NCBI RefSeq assembly: GCF_006402735.1
Contig: NZ_CP017174.1
Coordinates: forward strand, 995,001 to 1,059,000
Length of the DNA stretch: 64,000 nucleotides
Origin: Myxococcus xanthus
Lineage (GTDB): Bacteria; Myxococcota; Myxococcia; Myxococcales; Myxococcaceae
Reading direction: 5' to 3'
Numbering within the stretch: the stretch's first letter is position 1; each line of letters begins with the position of its first letter. Shown here one piece after another: positions 24,247-32,620 of this stretch. Under the pieces are notes generated by a model, which saw nothing but the letters and a program-made list of their open reading frames with translations, searched no databases and had not been told where the DNA came from. The translations under genes and the position numbers were made by a program.

Positions 24247-25116
24247 ATGCGTTCCATCCTCCCCGCGCTCGTGGTGCTGCTGCTCGCCGGCTGCGGTCCC
24301 GACTTCGAGCTTCAGAGTGAAATCCGGCGCGTGCGCGTGCTGGCCGTCCAAGCGGAGCCCGCCGAGCTGGTGGTGGACCCGGACGCCTCCACGCTGCCCG
24401 GGCCCATGACGTTCAACGCGCTGGCGGTGACGCCGGACGCGCGCCCCGTCACCGTCCGCTACGCGCTGTGCCGCTTCACTGGCAATCCCTATGACGGGCG
24501 GTGCCCGGGGGACGACAGCGTGCCGTTGCCGGACGGCGAGCTGTCACTTTCGGACCCGAACGTGCAGGCGGTGTTGCTGGAGGCACTGGCCACAGGCAAT
24601 CCGGGTGGCGGTGGAACGCTGGACCCGGAGGACCCGGCGCTGCGCGAGGCGCTGGCCCGGGGCATTCCGCTCTTCATTGGTTACGAGGCCACGGACGGCA
24701 GCGGCACACCGGAAGGCACGGAGCGCGGCGTGCGCCGGGTGACGTTGCGGGCCACCACCACGCCCAACCAGAACCCGGTGGTGTCGGATGTCCTGTGGGA
24801 CGGCGCGCCGCTCACCGGCCCGCTGCCCGTGTCGCGCGAGGTGACCTTCACGCCGGTGCTGGCCGAGGGCAGCGTCGAAATCGAAGAGACGGACGAAGGC
24901 CCGCGCCCCGAGCAGGTCTTCTTCAGCTGGTTCGCCACTGGCGACGGCGAGGTGAAGGAGTTCCGCTCCCAGGAGCCCGTGGAAGGCCGGCCGGGTGACC
25001 CGACGTCGGCGTACGACACCCCCGCCACGCCCCAGCGCGTCACCATCTGGGTGGTGGCGCGGGATGGGCGGGGCGGGGTGGGGTGGCTCAGCCGCACCGT
25101 GGACGTGGGCCCATAG
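24247..25116 (+). CDS. Predicted lipoprotein co-transcribed with the receptor
   Basis: The 289-residue product has a short signal ending LLLAGC (Cys16 lipidated) and then GPDFELQSEIRRVRVLAVQA, a start often seen in myxobacterial lipoproteins paired with outer-membrane receptors. The mature part is beta-rich and resembles an Ig-like or extracellular binding protein, but no named domain is certain. Only two bases separate it from the TonB-dependent receptor stop, so a partner role at the outer membrane, such as a surface substrate-binding lipoprotein, is a reasonable inference. It converges on the Hsp70-like gene. Confidence 0.82.
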   Translation: MRSILPALVVLLLAGCGPDFELQSEIRRVRVLAVQAEPAELVVDPDASTLPGPMTFNALAVTPDARPVTVRYALCRFTGNPYDGRCPGDDSVPLPDGELSLSDPNVQAVLLEALATGNPGGGGTLDPEDPALREALARGIPLFIGYEATDGSGTPEGTERGVRRVTLRATTTPNQNPVVSDVLWDGAPLTGPLPVSREVTFTPVLAEGSVEIEETDEGPRPEQVFFSWFATGDGEVKEFRSQEPVEGRPGDPTSAYDTPATPQRVTIWVVARDGRGGVGWLSRTVDVGP

Positions 25117-25137
25117 GCCCCGTCCCGGACGTCCGGC

Positions 25138-26394
25138 TCAGACGGACAGGTGCGCCGCCGCGCGCCCGAGCCCTTCGGCCACGGAGGTGAAGGCATCCGC
25201 GGTGCGCACGCGCCCTTCGCCGAAGCGGCGCACGTAGAGCTGGCGCACCGCGGGAATCTGCGACGAGCCGCCGGTGAGGAACACCGCGTCGATGTCCTTC
25301 GCCTCCGCGTGCTTCTCCAGCAGGCCCGCGGTGCACTGGTCCAACTCGTTCAGCAGCGGCTGGCTGAAGGTGTCGAACTCCTCGCGGGTGATGGGCTCGT
25401 GGAGGGTGATGCGGGCCTCCTCGAAGTCCACCGTGGCCGTATCTTCCTGGGACAGGCGCACCTTGGCCGCTTCAATGGCGCGGAACAGGCGGTAGCCCAG
25501 GTTGTCCATGACGAGGTCGTACAGGGCCTGGATTTCGGCCTTGCGGTCGCTCGTGTTGAGCATGGTCTCCAGCAGCTCCTGGGTCGACTTCTCCCGGATG
25601 AAGGACATCTCGTGCCAGGTGAGCAGCTTGGCCATGATGTGCTGGGGAATGGGCAGCCGCTTGTCGCTGAAGCCGCGCACCTGGTAGGTGGAGCCGGCGC
25701 CGAAGCGGGGCAGCAGCTTGTGGCGCATGATTTCCGCGTCGAAGCGGTCACCACCGATGCGCACACCCGTGGAGCCCACCACGTCCTGGCGGCGGTCCGG
25801 GTTGCCGCGGCGGCTGGGGCCAAGTCGCATCAGGGTGAGGTCGGTAGTGCCGGCGCCGAAGTCCGCGACCAGCACGAGCTCGTCGCGGGTGAGCTGCGCC
25901 TCATAGGCGAGCGCCGCGGCGATGGGCTCGATGAGGAACTGGACGTGCTGGAAGCCCGCGAGCTCCGCGGCGCGCAGCAGGCGCTGCTGGGCCAGGGCAT
26001 CCGCCTCCGGGTCCGGCGTGAAGACGGCGGGCCGGCCGAGCACGACGGCTTCGGGCGCGCCACCCATGGAGTTCGCGGCGGCGTCCCGCACGCGTCGCAA
26101 CAGCACGGCCACCAGCTCCTCGATGGTGTAGGTGCGCCCCTTCACCTGGGTGGCGCGGAAGGAGCTGGAGTGGAGGAAGGACTTCACGGACTGGATGAAG
26201 CGTCCGGTGTTGTCCTCCAGGTAGCGCTGGATGGCGTTGGCGCCGGCGTAGATGTCCTGCTCGTCGTCCGGGAAGAAGAGGACGGAGCGGAAGAGACGGG
26301 CCTCCGAGGTATGGGGTTGCAGGGACAGCACCGTGCCGTCAGGCAGGGCCGCGGCGGTGTTGCTGGTTCCGAAATCGAGTCCGCACGCACGCAT
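25138..26394 (-). CDS. Hsp70-family (YegD-like) protein
   Basis: The 418-residue protein is an actin-fold ATPase of the Hsp70 superfamily without the substrate-binding lid. Nucleotide-binding motifs are LDFGTSNTAAALPDG (phosphate 1), VLVADFGAGTTDLTLMRLG (phosphate 2) and VFLTGGSSQIPAVRQLYVRR (adenosine). The length and spacing match E. coli YegD rather than DnaK. A chaperone-like or signalling role is possible; none is proven for the family. AAGGGG lies at suitable distance from the ATG. Convergent with the lipoprotein gene; the 21-bp gap contains the palindrome CCGGACGTCCGG. Confidence 0.88.
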   Translation of the reverse strand: MRACGLDFGTSNTAAALPDGTVLSLQPHTSEARLFRSVLFFPDDEQDIYAGANAIQRYLEDNTGRFIQSVKSFLHSSSFRATQVKGRTYTIEELVAVLLRRVRDAAANSMGGAPEAVVLGRPAVFTPDPEADALAQQRLLRAAELAGFQHVQFLIEPIAAALAYEAQLTRDELVLVADFGAGTTDLTLMRLGPSRRGNPDRRQDVVGSTGVRIGGDRFDAEIMRHKLLPRFGAGSTYQVRGFSDKRLPIPQHIMAKLLTWHEMSFIREKSTQELLETMLNTSDRKAEIQALYDLVMDNLGYRLFRAIEAAKVRLSQEDTATVDFEEARITLHEPITREEFDTFSQPLLNELDQCTAGLLEKHAEAKDIDAVFLTGGSSQIPAVRQLYVRRFGEGRVRTADAFTSVAEGLGRAAAHLSV

Positions 26395-26561
26395 GGGGGG
26401 CGCCCCTTACCGTTAAACCCCATCCATGGGTAGCGCTTCGTGCACCAACAAGTGGGAGGAGGGCGGCCGGGAGGGCGGACGCCTGGAGCGGATGTGGGTT
26501 GGCGCGAGGATGCCGCTCGCCATCTTTCTTCCGGAACGTGCATGAAGACGGGAGGCATCCA

Positions 26562-27371
26562 ATGAGCTTTCGCGCGGGATGGCTGTTGGCGGGCGCCGCG
26601 GCGCTGACGCTGGGGACGGCGTGTGAAGAACGCGACCGGGGGACCCAAGGGCAGGCAAGCGGGCAGTCCACGGTGAACGACCAGGTGGCGCAGGCGCAGA
26701 ATCGCACGGAGGGCGCCTTTGACTCGGCTCGCAAGGCCCAGGAGCAGGCGAGCGACCAGCAGAAGCAGGCCGCCAGCGCCCAGCAGGAGCTCCAGGACAA
26801 GCAGCGGGCATACCAGGAGGCGCAGGCCAAGGCGCAGTCTGCGGCACAGAAAGCGCAGCAGTCTCAGCAGAGCGCCCAGCAGCAGACGCAGCAGGCCCAG
26901 CAGGAGGCGCAGCAGGCCCAGCGTCAGCAGAGCAACGCGCTGGCGCAGCAGAACCAGCAGGCTCGCCAGCAGTCCGAGCAGCTTCGCCAGCAGTCGCAGC
27001 AACCCGTGGCCGTGGCGCCCGCGCCCCAGGCGCATCAGCAGCAGGGCCCCCAGGCGCAGAAGGGCACGGAGCAGCAAATCGTCGGTGAGGTGCTGAGCGC
27101 CAACGACGACGAACTGCTGCTCAGCTCACAGGGCGAGCCGCAGCTGCGCCTGCAGGTGTCACCGCAGACGCAGGTCATGGTGGACGGGCGCCAGGCCAGC
27201 GCTGGGGAAATCCAGGAGGGCAGTCAGGTCCGGGCCTCCTACCGGACCGATGAGCAGAGCGGAGAGCCCCAGGCGGTGCGCATCGAGGCGACCTCACAGG
27301 TCCAGCCCACGGCGCCGGCCGCGCCGGAGAGTGGCCAGTCCACCCCGGGCTCCCGGCAGCCCACGCAGTAG
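26562..27371 (+). CDS. Gln/Ala-rich coiled-coil lipoprotein
   Basis: The 269-residue product has a lipoprotein-like signal (MSFRAGWLLAGAAALTLGTA followed by Cys21). Residues about 45-155 are an almost uninterrupted Gln/Ala/Lys heptad-like region (QQTQQAQQEAQQAQRQQSN), an extended coiled coil. After a short Pro/Gln linker, residues about 175-245 form a small beta domain (EVLSANDDELLLSSQGEPQL), reminiscent of a cold-shock/OB-like periplasmic domain, though I cannot name it. GGAGG precedes the ATG. A hairpin terminator follows. Structural bridging in the periplasm is plausible. Confidence 0.8.
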   Translation: MSFRAGWLLAGAAALTLGTACEERDRGTQGQASGQSTVNDQVAQAQNRTEGAFDSARKAQEQASDQQKQAASAQQELQDKQRAYQEAQAKAQSAAQKAQQSQQSAQQQTQQAQQEAQQAQRQQSNALAQQNQQARQQSEQLRQQSQQPVAVAPAPQAHQQQGPQAQKGTEQQIVGEVLSANDDELLLSSQGEPQLRLQVSPQTQVMVDGRQASAGEIQEGSQVRASYRTDEQSGEPQAVRIEATSQVQPTAPAAPESGQSTPGSRQPTQ

Positions 27372-27382
27372 CGGCCTGGACC

Positions 27383-27413
27383 GTCCGTCCTTCCCTCGCG
27401 GTGAAGGGCGGAC
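27383..27413 (+). terminator. Hairpin after the coiled-coil lipoprotein gene
   Basis: GTCCGTCCTTC pairs with GAAGGGCGGAC (11 bp, one G-T pair) across a nine-base loop, 11 bp after the stop. There is no T-run, which is common for hairpin terminators in high-GC genomes. Confidence 0.45.
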
Positions 27414-27516
27414 GCATCATTCCGGCCTCGGGGTGTGCGAAGAGGCCGCGGCATCGTCAGTCAGACCGCACTCTCGCTTTGCCCTGTTGAGCCAGTGCGC
27501 GTGTCGTGCTCTAGGC

Positions 27517-28218
27517 ATGCGCATCATGCGCACGGAGAATTGGCTTCCCCTCATCGGTCTGTTGCTCGTCATCCCCCTTCACACCGTGGAGGCCCGGCCC
27601 GTCAGCGCGGAAGCCCAGCTCTGGTACACGGTGTCGGCGCAGGGTGGCATCGGGGAACACTTCCTCTATTACCTGGAAGCCCAGCCTCGCTTCGGCAAGG
27701 ACGACGCCCGCGCCATCCTCCGCTCGGCGGGAGGCATCCGGTTGGCCCAGGACATGTCGCTGTGGCTGGGGCAGGGCTGGATTCCATTGTGGCGCTGGGA
27801 GGGCGACCCGGCCTTGCGTCAGGGCGAAAGCCGGCTCTTCCAGCAGTTCCTCTACACGCCGAAGCTCGGCCAGTTTCGGGGCACGCTCCGCGCCCGCCTG
27901 GAGCAGCGCTTCCTGCCCGGCACGACGGAGGTCTCCCACCGGGGCCGCGTCATGCTGCGCGGTGCGCACCCCGTGGCCGCGGAGGGGCGGCTGTCGTTGA
28001 TTGTCTGGGATGAGGTCTTCTACCACCTCAGCTCGGTGGCGAATGGCCCCAGCGCCGGCTTCGACATGAACCGCGTGTTCGTTGGCGCGGGCTGGAAGTA
28101 CGGGGACCACTCCTCCGTGGAGGTGGGCTACCTCAACGCTTTCATGCGCAGACCCTACGCGCAGACCGAGCAGCTCATCCATACGCTCGCCGTCATGATG
28201 CCCTTCAATTACATGTAA
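27517..28218 (+). CDS. DUF2490-family outer-membrane protein
   Basis: The 233-residue product has a signal (cleavage near VEA) and then the pattern of DUF2490 proteins: AEAQLWYTVSAQGGIGEHFL, alternating hydrophobic beta strands, RARLEQRFLPGTTEVSHRGR, IVWDEVFYHLSSVANGPSAG and VFVGAGWKYGDHSSVEVGYL. A C-terminal beta-signal-like end (MMPFNYM) fits insertion as a small outer-membrane barrel. Function is unknown for the family. Two in-frame ATGs (27517 and 27526) are available; neither has a clear ribosome site. Confidence 0.82.
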   Translation: MRIMRTENWLPLIGLLLVIPLHTVEARPVSAEAQLWYTVSAQGGIGEHFLYYLEAQPRFGKDDARAILRSAGGIRLAQDMSLWLGQGWIPLWRWEGDPALRQGESRLFQQFLYTPKLGQFRGTLRARLEQRFLPGTTEVSHRGRVMLRGAHPVAAEGRLSLIVWDEVFYHLSSVANGPSAGFDMNRVFVGAGWKYGDHSSVEVGYLNAFMRRPYAQTEQLIHTLAVMMPFNYM

Positions 28219-28273
28219 CGGAATGCGCTACAAAACGCGGGGGCTGGGTCAGGACGGACGCAGTTTCCGCGGA

Positions 28274-28289
28274 TGGCACGTGTATCGCG
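28274..28289 (+). promoter_or_regulatory. Candidate sigma-54 promoter
   Basis: TGGCACGTGTATCGCG carries the complete -24 element TGGCACG, and GG and GC are exactly ten bases apart. Transcription would start near 28300, about 80 bases ahead of the Cys-rich lipoprotein gene at 28382. The intergenic region is also bracketed by two copies of CGGAATGCGCT (28219 and 28338). Confidence 0.45.
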
Positions 28290-28381
28290 GTGGTTGTCGA
28301 CACCGCGTTTCATGTGCTCGGGCGTTGTCTGCTTATTCGGAATGCGCTGACATGCGTGACCTCTTCCCCCTGGAGGTACAC

Positions 28382-28867
28382 GTGAAGTCTCGTTTCATCG
28401 TGATGATTGCCGGGTTGTCGTTCGGTCTGTTCGCCGCATGTGGCAACGTGGAGATGGAGTCCGAGCCGCTGGCGCAGGACGAAGTGGCGCTCGTGGAATG
28501 TCCCTGTGGCGGCGTGGGTCCCTGGAACTGCAACCCGTGTGCTTTCATCTGCGGCGACGGCTTCTGTGACACCGCCAATGGGGAGTCCAACAGCACCTGC
28601 GCCGAGGACTGCCCGCCGCAGCCCTTCTGTGGCGATGGCGTGTGCAACCCCGGTGAGCAGGGCTGGTGTTCGGACTGCAACCCGCCGACGACCTGGTGTG
28701 GCGACGGCATCTGCAACGGTAACGAGACGCTGTCGAGCTGCCTGGAAGACTGCAAGTACCTGACGTGTGGCAACGGCCTCTGTGAGTTCCACGAGTTCGG
28801 CTGGTGCGCGGACTGCGGTCCCATCTGCATGGGCCCTGGGTGCCCGCAGGTGCCGCAGGAACCGTGA
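28382..28867 (+). CDS. Cys-rich repeat lipoprotein
   Basis: The 161-residue product starts at a GTG with GGAGG six bases ahead, giving the signal VKSRFIVMIAGLSFGLFAAC (Cys20). The mature part consists of four repeats of roughly 28 residues built on CGDGxC...C..DC (CGDGFCDTANGESNSTCAED, CGDGVCNPGEQGW, CGDGICNGNETLSSCLEDC, CGNGLCEFHEFGW). Such disulphide-knotted repeats occur in secreted myxobacterial surface proteins and may bind calcium or carbohydrate, but no role is established. A sigma-54-like promoter lies upstream. Confidence 0.82.
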   Translation: MKSRFIVMIAGLSFGLFAACGNVEMESEPLAQDEVALVECPCGGVGPWNCNPCAFICGDGFCDTANGESNSTCAEDCPPQPFCGDGVCNPGEQGWCSDCNPPTTWCGDGICNGNETLSSCLEDCKYLTCGNGLCEFHEFGWCADCGPICMGPGCPQVPQEP

Positions 28868-28944
28868 GGCGTGGCGGCTGACAGGGACCGTGCCCGGTGG
28901 TTCCTCACGGGCCGGTAGCAAACCCGGCACACGCTCCGTGGCCT

Positions 28945-29841
28945 TCAGGTCAACATGCGGCGCAAGCGCTTGGGAATCTCTTCCGTGCGCCACCGCTGGA
29001 CCTCGCGGGCAATCTCCGCCGCGCGTTTCGTTCGCTCCTCCCGGACGAGGGGGAGCAGGGCCCGCGCGGACTTGCGCTCGCGCGGCGCCGACTCCGCGGC
29101 CAGCCGCTCGAACAGCTCCAGGCGCACGTCGGCGTCGTGCAGCTCGCCCAGGCCGTCCTGGAGCGGCACGAGCACCTCTAGCAGCGCGTCCAGGGTGCGG
29201 CGGATGGCCGGCTGGAAGATCTCCAGCTCGTAGCGCAGCCGCTTCAGCTCCTTGCGCAGCTCGTGGGCGGACGCCGCGTCGGCCGCGTCCACGTACGTGT
29301 CGATTCGCTTCTGCACGCGCTTGAGGCGTTGGCGCAGCTCGTCCCGGACGCGGCGGCCGGCGAAGCGGTGCCCGTCATCGAGCCCGTCCAGCTTGCGCAA
29401 GAGCCGCGGCACCGTCCTGTCCACCCAGCGCTCCAACTCCGCGTGCAGGCGCGTCTCGTGCGTCTCCAGCTCGGACAGCCGCTTCTTGCGCAGGGTCTGG
29501 ATGCCGGCGCGCACCTGGGGCTGCTTGCTCGCCTTCCGGGCCACGCTCTCCAGCCACGCGGACTGGACGTGCACGTCCCGAACGCTCCCCAGCGCGTCCT
29601 GGATGCGCTTCACGTCGCGCTCCAGTTTCTTCATGCCGCCCAGGGAGCGGAACACCGTGAGGGCGGCGCGAAGCCGCCGGGTGGCCACGCGCATGTCATG
29701 GACGGACTCGTCATCCACGGCGTCCTGGAAGCCGGCCTCCGGTTTGCGGACGTCCGCGAGCCGGCCCGCGAGGATGCGGCGCGCGGCGTCTCCCAGTCGG
29801 CTGTCGGGCCCGAGTCCTCGGATGGGCGTGGGTTGAGCCAT
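28945..29841 (-). CDS. CHAD-domain protein
   Basis: The 298-residue helical protein is a CHAD domain over most of its length. Conserved His and basic residues appear in DDESVHDMRVATRRLRAALT (about residues 44-63) and in a second symmetrical half, ASAHELRKELKRLRYELEIF (about 190-209). CHAD domains bind polyphosphate. The ATG follows the stop of the upstream pyrophosphatase gene with no gap (TAGATG), so the two are translationally coupled. Together they suggest a function at the polyphosphate/pyrophosphate interface, for example tethering to polyphosphate granules. Confidence 0.92.
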   Translation of the reverse strand: MAQPTPIRGLGPDSRLGDAARRILAGRLADVRKPEAGFQDAVDDESVHDMRVATRRLRAALTVFRSLGGMKKLERDVKRIQDALGSVRDVHVQSAWLESVARKASKQPQVRAGIQTLRKKRLSELETHETRLHAELERWVDRTVPRLLRKLDGLDDGHRFAGRRVRDELRQRLKRVQKRIDTYVDAADAASAHELRKELKRLRYELEIFQPAIRRTLDALLEVLVPLQDGLGELHDADVRLELFERLAAESAPRERKSARALLPLVREERTKRAAEIAREVQRWRTEEIPKRLRRMLT

Positions 29842-30372
29842 CTATTCCTCCGTGCGTGCGTGTTGGCGGAGCATCCGCTCGACCCCCTCCGGTCCCTCCC
29901 AGCCCAGGATGCGCGCGTCCTTGTCCTCGAAGCGCACGGCGGCGAGGAAGAAGTGCTCCAGCTCCTCTCGCTCGCGCTGTGGCAGTTGCTGATAGTCCGT
30001 CAGGTGTCCGGCGCGGGACGGGGTGATGGGGACGGCGAGGATGCGGTCATTGCGCTCGCGTCCGCCGTCGCCCGTGTTCTGCTCCACCTGGAGCACGCCG
30101 AGCGCACGGCAGGGCAGCACCACGCCGGGAAAGCTCGCGTCGTCCCAGTACACCATCGCATCCAGCGGGTCCCCATCCGGCCCCTGGGTGGAGGGGATGA
30201 AGCCCCAGTCGAAGGGATAGCTCAGGCCCCTGGGAAGCGGCCGTGAGAGGCTGAAGGCCTTGAGCGCCGTGTCGTACTTGAGCTTCAGCGTGGAGCCTCG
30301 AGGAGACTCGACGATGACGTGAAAGGCGCCTTGTTTCCCTCGAAGGGGCAACCGGGTGAGGTCCGTCACCAT
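29842..30372 (-). CDS. ppa: Inorganic pyrophosphatase
   Basis: The 176-residue product is a family I soluble inorganic pyrophosphatase, hydrolysing pyrophosphate to phosphate. Family residues are present: the YDFDWGF-type segment is seen as SYPFDWGFIPSTQGPDGDPL followed by the metal-binding DPLDAMV, and Lys residues in KLKYD match the substrate site. The ATG at 30372 gives a normal length; a TTG at 30381 is an alternative. The stop abuts the CHAD gene start. Pairing with CHAD rather than standing alone suggests a specialised enzyme, and a second housekeeping Ppa may exist elsewhere. Confidence 0.88.
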   Translation of the reverse strand: MVTDLTRLPLRGKQGAFHVIVESPRGSTLKLKYDTALKAFSLSRPLPRGLSYPFDWGFIPSTQGPDGDPLDAMVYWDDASFPGVVLPCRALGVLQVEQNTGDGGRERNDRILAVPITPSRAGHLTDYQQLPQREREELEHFFLAAVRFEDKDARILGWEGPEGVERMLRQHARTEE

Positions 30373-30459
30373 AGACAGCAAAGGTTGCGCCTGCCGCGTG
30401 TTCCGGCAACCGTGGCCGGGCGGAATCTTCGCCTCTTCAACCTTCGCCAGCGCGCGGCC

Positions 30460-31926
30460 TCAGGAGCTGCAGCTCACCGCCAGGTGCCGGCCCCAGGCGG
30501 GAGGCGCCGCCGCGTAGGACTCCGCGTCGGGGTGTTCGGCGAACGGGTCCGACAGCACGCCGAGCAGCCGGTCCACGAGCGAGAAGTCCCCGGCCTCCGC
30601 GCGGGAGATGGCCTCCTGCGCCACCCAGTTGCGCAGCACGTACTTGGGGTTCACCCGCGTCATGCGCGCGTGGCGCTCTGCGTCCACGCTGCCCTCGGCG
30701 GCCAGCCGCGCCCGGTAACGCCCGGCCCAGGCGTCGAAGCCCTCGGGGGCGGGGAACATGTCACGCACTGGACGGGCGTCCGCGCCGTCCGCCGAGGCGA
30801 AGTGGCCCAGCGCGCGGAAGAAGCGCGTGTAGTCCACGTGGGCTTCGGCCATGCGGGCGAACAGGTCGCTCACCAGCTCGCGGTCCTCGTCGCGCGTCTC
30901 CCGCAGGCCCAGCTTCGCGCGCATCCGGTCCATGAAGTGCGCGTTGTAGGCGGGCTGGTAGGTGGCCAGCGCCGCGCGAGCCTCGTCCTCCGAGATGAGG
31001 GTGAGCAGCGCTTCGCCCAGGCACGCGAGGTTCCACAGGCCGATGCGCGGCTGCTGGTCGAATGCGTAGCGGCCCCGGTCGTCGGAGTGATTGCAGACGA
31101 AGCCCGGCTCGAAGTCGTCCAGGAAGCCGAAGGGCCCGTAGTCCAGTGTGAGGCCCAGGATGGACATGTTGTCCGTGTTCATCACCCCGTGCGCGAAGCC
31201 CACCGCCTGCCACTGCGCAATCAGCCGCGCCGTGCGCTCCACCACCTCCGTGTAGAAGCGCGCGTAGCGGCCTTCCTGGCCCGCGAGGTGGGGGAAGTGC
31301 TCGGTGATGACGTGGTCGGCCAGCGTGGCCACGTGCTCGGTCTGCTCGGTGTAGTGGAAGAACTCGAAGGTGCCGAAGCGCACGTGCGAGGGCGCCATGC
31401 GCACCAGCATCGCGCCCGTCTCCACCGCCTCGCGGTACACCGGCGCCTGACTGCCGAGGATGCCCAGGCCCCGCGTGGTGGGGATGCCCAGGCCGTGCAT
31501 GGCCTCACCGCACAGGTACTCACGGATGGTGGAGCGCAGCACCGCGCGTCCGTCGCCCCCGCGCGAGAAGGGCGTGGGCCCGCCGCCCTTGAGGTGCAAA
31601 TCCCATTTCGCTCCGGCGGCGTTGCGGACCTCGCCCAGCAGCAGGGCGCGGCCGTCGCCCAGCCGGGGCACGTACACGCCGAACTGGTGCCCCGCGTACA
31701 CCATGGCGAAGGGCTCCATGCCCGGCAGGGGCTTTTCGCCCCCCATCGCCGCGACGAACTCCGGCCGCCGCGCTTGCTCGGGCGTCAGGTCCAGGAGCTT
31801 CAGGGCGGCGGGGTTGACGCTCACCAGCTTCGCGTCCGGGAAGGGACTGGGGTGGACGCGCGCGCCAAACCCAGCGGGCAGGCGGGCATAGGTGTTGTCG
31901 AATCGGAGCTGTTCGAGCGTGGCCAT
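30460..31926 (-). CDS. selO: Protein adenylyltransferase SelO (YdiU)
   Basis: The 488-residue pseudokinase-fold enzyme transfers AMP from ATP to Ser, Thr or Tyr of redox proteins. Family stretches include YAGHQFGVYVPRLGDGRALL, the nucleotide-binding KGGGPTPFSRGGDGRAVLRS, and GVMNTDNMSILGLTLDYGPF, which holds the metal-binding residues. The last three residues are Cys-Ser-Ser; eukaryotic orthologues have selenocysteine at this Cys, forming a redox switch. The ATG at 31926 starts the conserved MATLEQLRFDNTYARLP. Neighbours GST, SDR and Dps support an oxidative-stress setting. Confidence 0.95.
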   Translation of the reverse strand: MATLEQLRFDNTYARLPAGFGARVHPSPFPDAKLVSVNPAALKLLDLTPEQARRPEFVAAMGGEKPLPGMEPFAMVYAGHQFGVYVPRLGDGRALLLGEVRNAAGAKWDLHLKGGGPTPFSRGGDGRAVLRSTIREYLCGEAMHGLGIPTTRGLGILGSQAPVYREAVETGAMLVRMAPSHVRFGTFEFFHYTEQTEHVATLADHVITEHFPHLAGQEGRYARFYTEVVERTARLIAQWQAVGFAHGVMNTDNMSILGLTLDYGPFGFLDDFEPGFVCNHSDDRGRYAFDQQPRIGLWNLACLGEALLTLISEDEARAALATYQPAYNAHFMDRMRAKLGLRETRDEDRELVSDLFARMAEAHVDYTRFFRALGHFASADGADARPVRDMFPAPEGFDAWAGRYRARLAAEGSVDAERHARMTRVNPKYVLRNWVAQEAISRAEAGDFSLVDRLLGVLSDPFAEHPDAESYAAAPPAWGRHLAVSCSS

Positions 31927-31993
31927 GACGGGGGAGAACACATGGAAGCGCGGCGGCCATCCAGCCACCGCGCTCCGGGGAAGCTGCGTGGGA

Positions 31994-32620
31994 CTACTTG
32001 AGCTGGGGGACCTTCATGCCGCGCTCCACGGCGGGCCGGCTGCCCACGCGGTGGAGCCACTGCACGACGTTGCTGGAGCCCCGGAACAGCTCGGGGAAGT
32101 ACGCGCGGGTGCCGGCCACCCAGGGATACAGCGCGATGTCCGCGATGGAGTAGCGGCCCGCGACGTAGTCCCCGGAGCCCAGCTTCCCGTCGAGCACGCC
32201 GACGAGCCGCCGGGACTCGGCGTGATAGCGCTCGATGCCGTAGGGGACCTTCTTGGGGGCGAAGCGGGCGAAGTGGTTGAACTGGCCGAACATGGGGCCC
32301 ACGCCGCCCATCTGGAACATCAGCCACTCCATCACTTCCGCCCGGCCGCGCTGGTTGGAGGGCAGCAGCTGGCCCGTCTTCTCCGCCAGGTAGATGAGGA
32401 TGGCGCCGGACTCGAAGACCTTGAGCGGACGGTGGTCCTGCGTCGCGTGGTCGACGATGGCCGGAATCTTGTTGTTGGGGTTGATGTCCAGGAACTCGGG
32501 CTTGAACTGCTCGCCCTTGGTGATGTCCACCACGTGCGTCTTGTACTGGAGGCCCAGCTCCTCCAGAGCGATGGATACCTTCTGCCCGTTGGGCGTCGCG
32601 AACGTGTAGAGGTCGATCAT
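31994..32620 (-). CDS. Glutathione S-transferase (nu-class/YfcG-like)
   Basis: The 208-residue protein has the thioredoxin-like N-domain with MIDLYTFATPNGQKVSIALE, where the TPNG stretch is typical of the YfcG/YghU disulphide-bond reductase group, then NPNNKIPAIVD (cis-proline) and VFESGAILIYLAEK for glutathione gamma-glutamyl binding. The C-domain contains YSIADIALYPWV. Likely a glutathione-dependent reductase or peroxidase in the cytoplasm. Its ATG overlaps the stop of the upstream SDR gene (ATGA), so the two are coupled. Confidence 0.92.
   Translation of the reverse strand: MIDLYTFATPNGQKVSIALEELGLQYKTHVVDITKGEQFKPEFLDINPNNKIPAIVDHATQDHRPLKVFESGAILIYLAEKTGQLLPSNQRGRAEVMEWLMFQMGGVGPMFGQFNHFARFAPKKVPYGIERYHAESRRLVGVLDGKLGSGDYVAGRYSIADIALYPWVAGTRAYFPELFRGSSNVVQWLHRVGSRPAVERGMKVPQLK

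Noticed and set aside
25125..25136. CCGGACGTCCGG palindrome in the gap between the lipoprotein and Hsp70-like genes
   Set aside because: Located between two gene ends, where an operator is unlikely, and short enough to occur by chance.
29263..32001. Long plus-strand frames opposite CHAD, pyrophosphatase and SelO
   Set aside because: They are complements of genes with clear family motifs.
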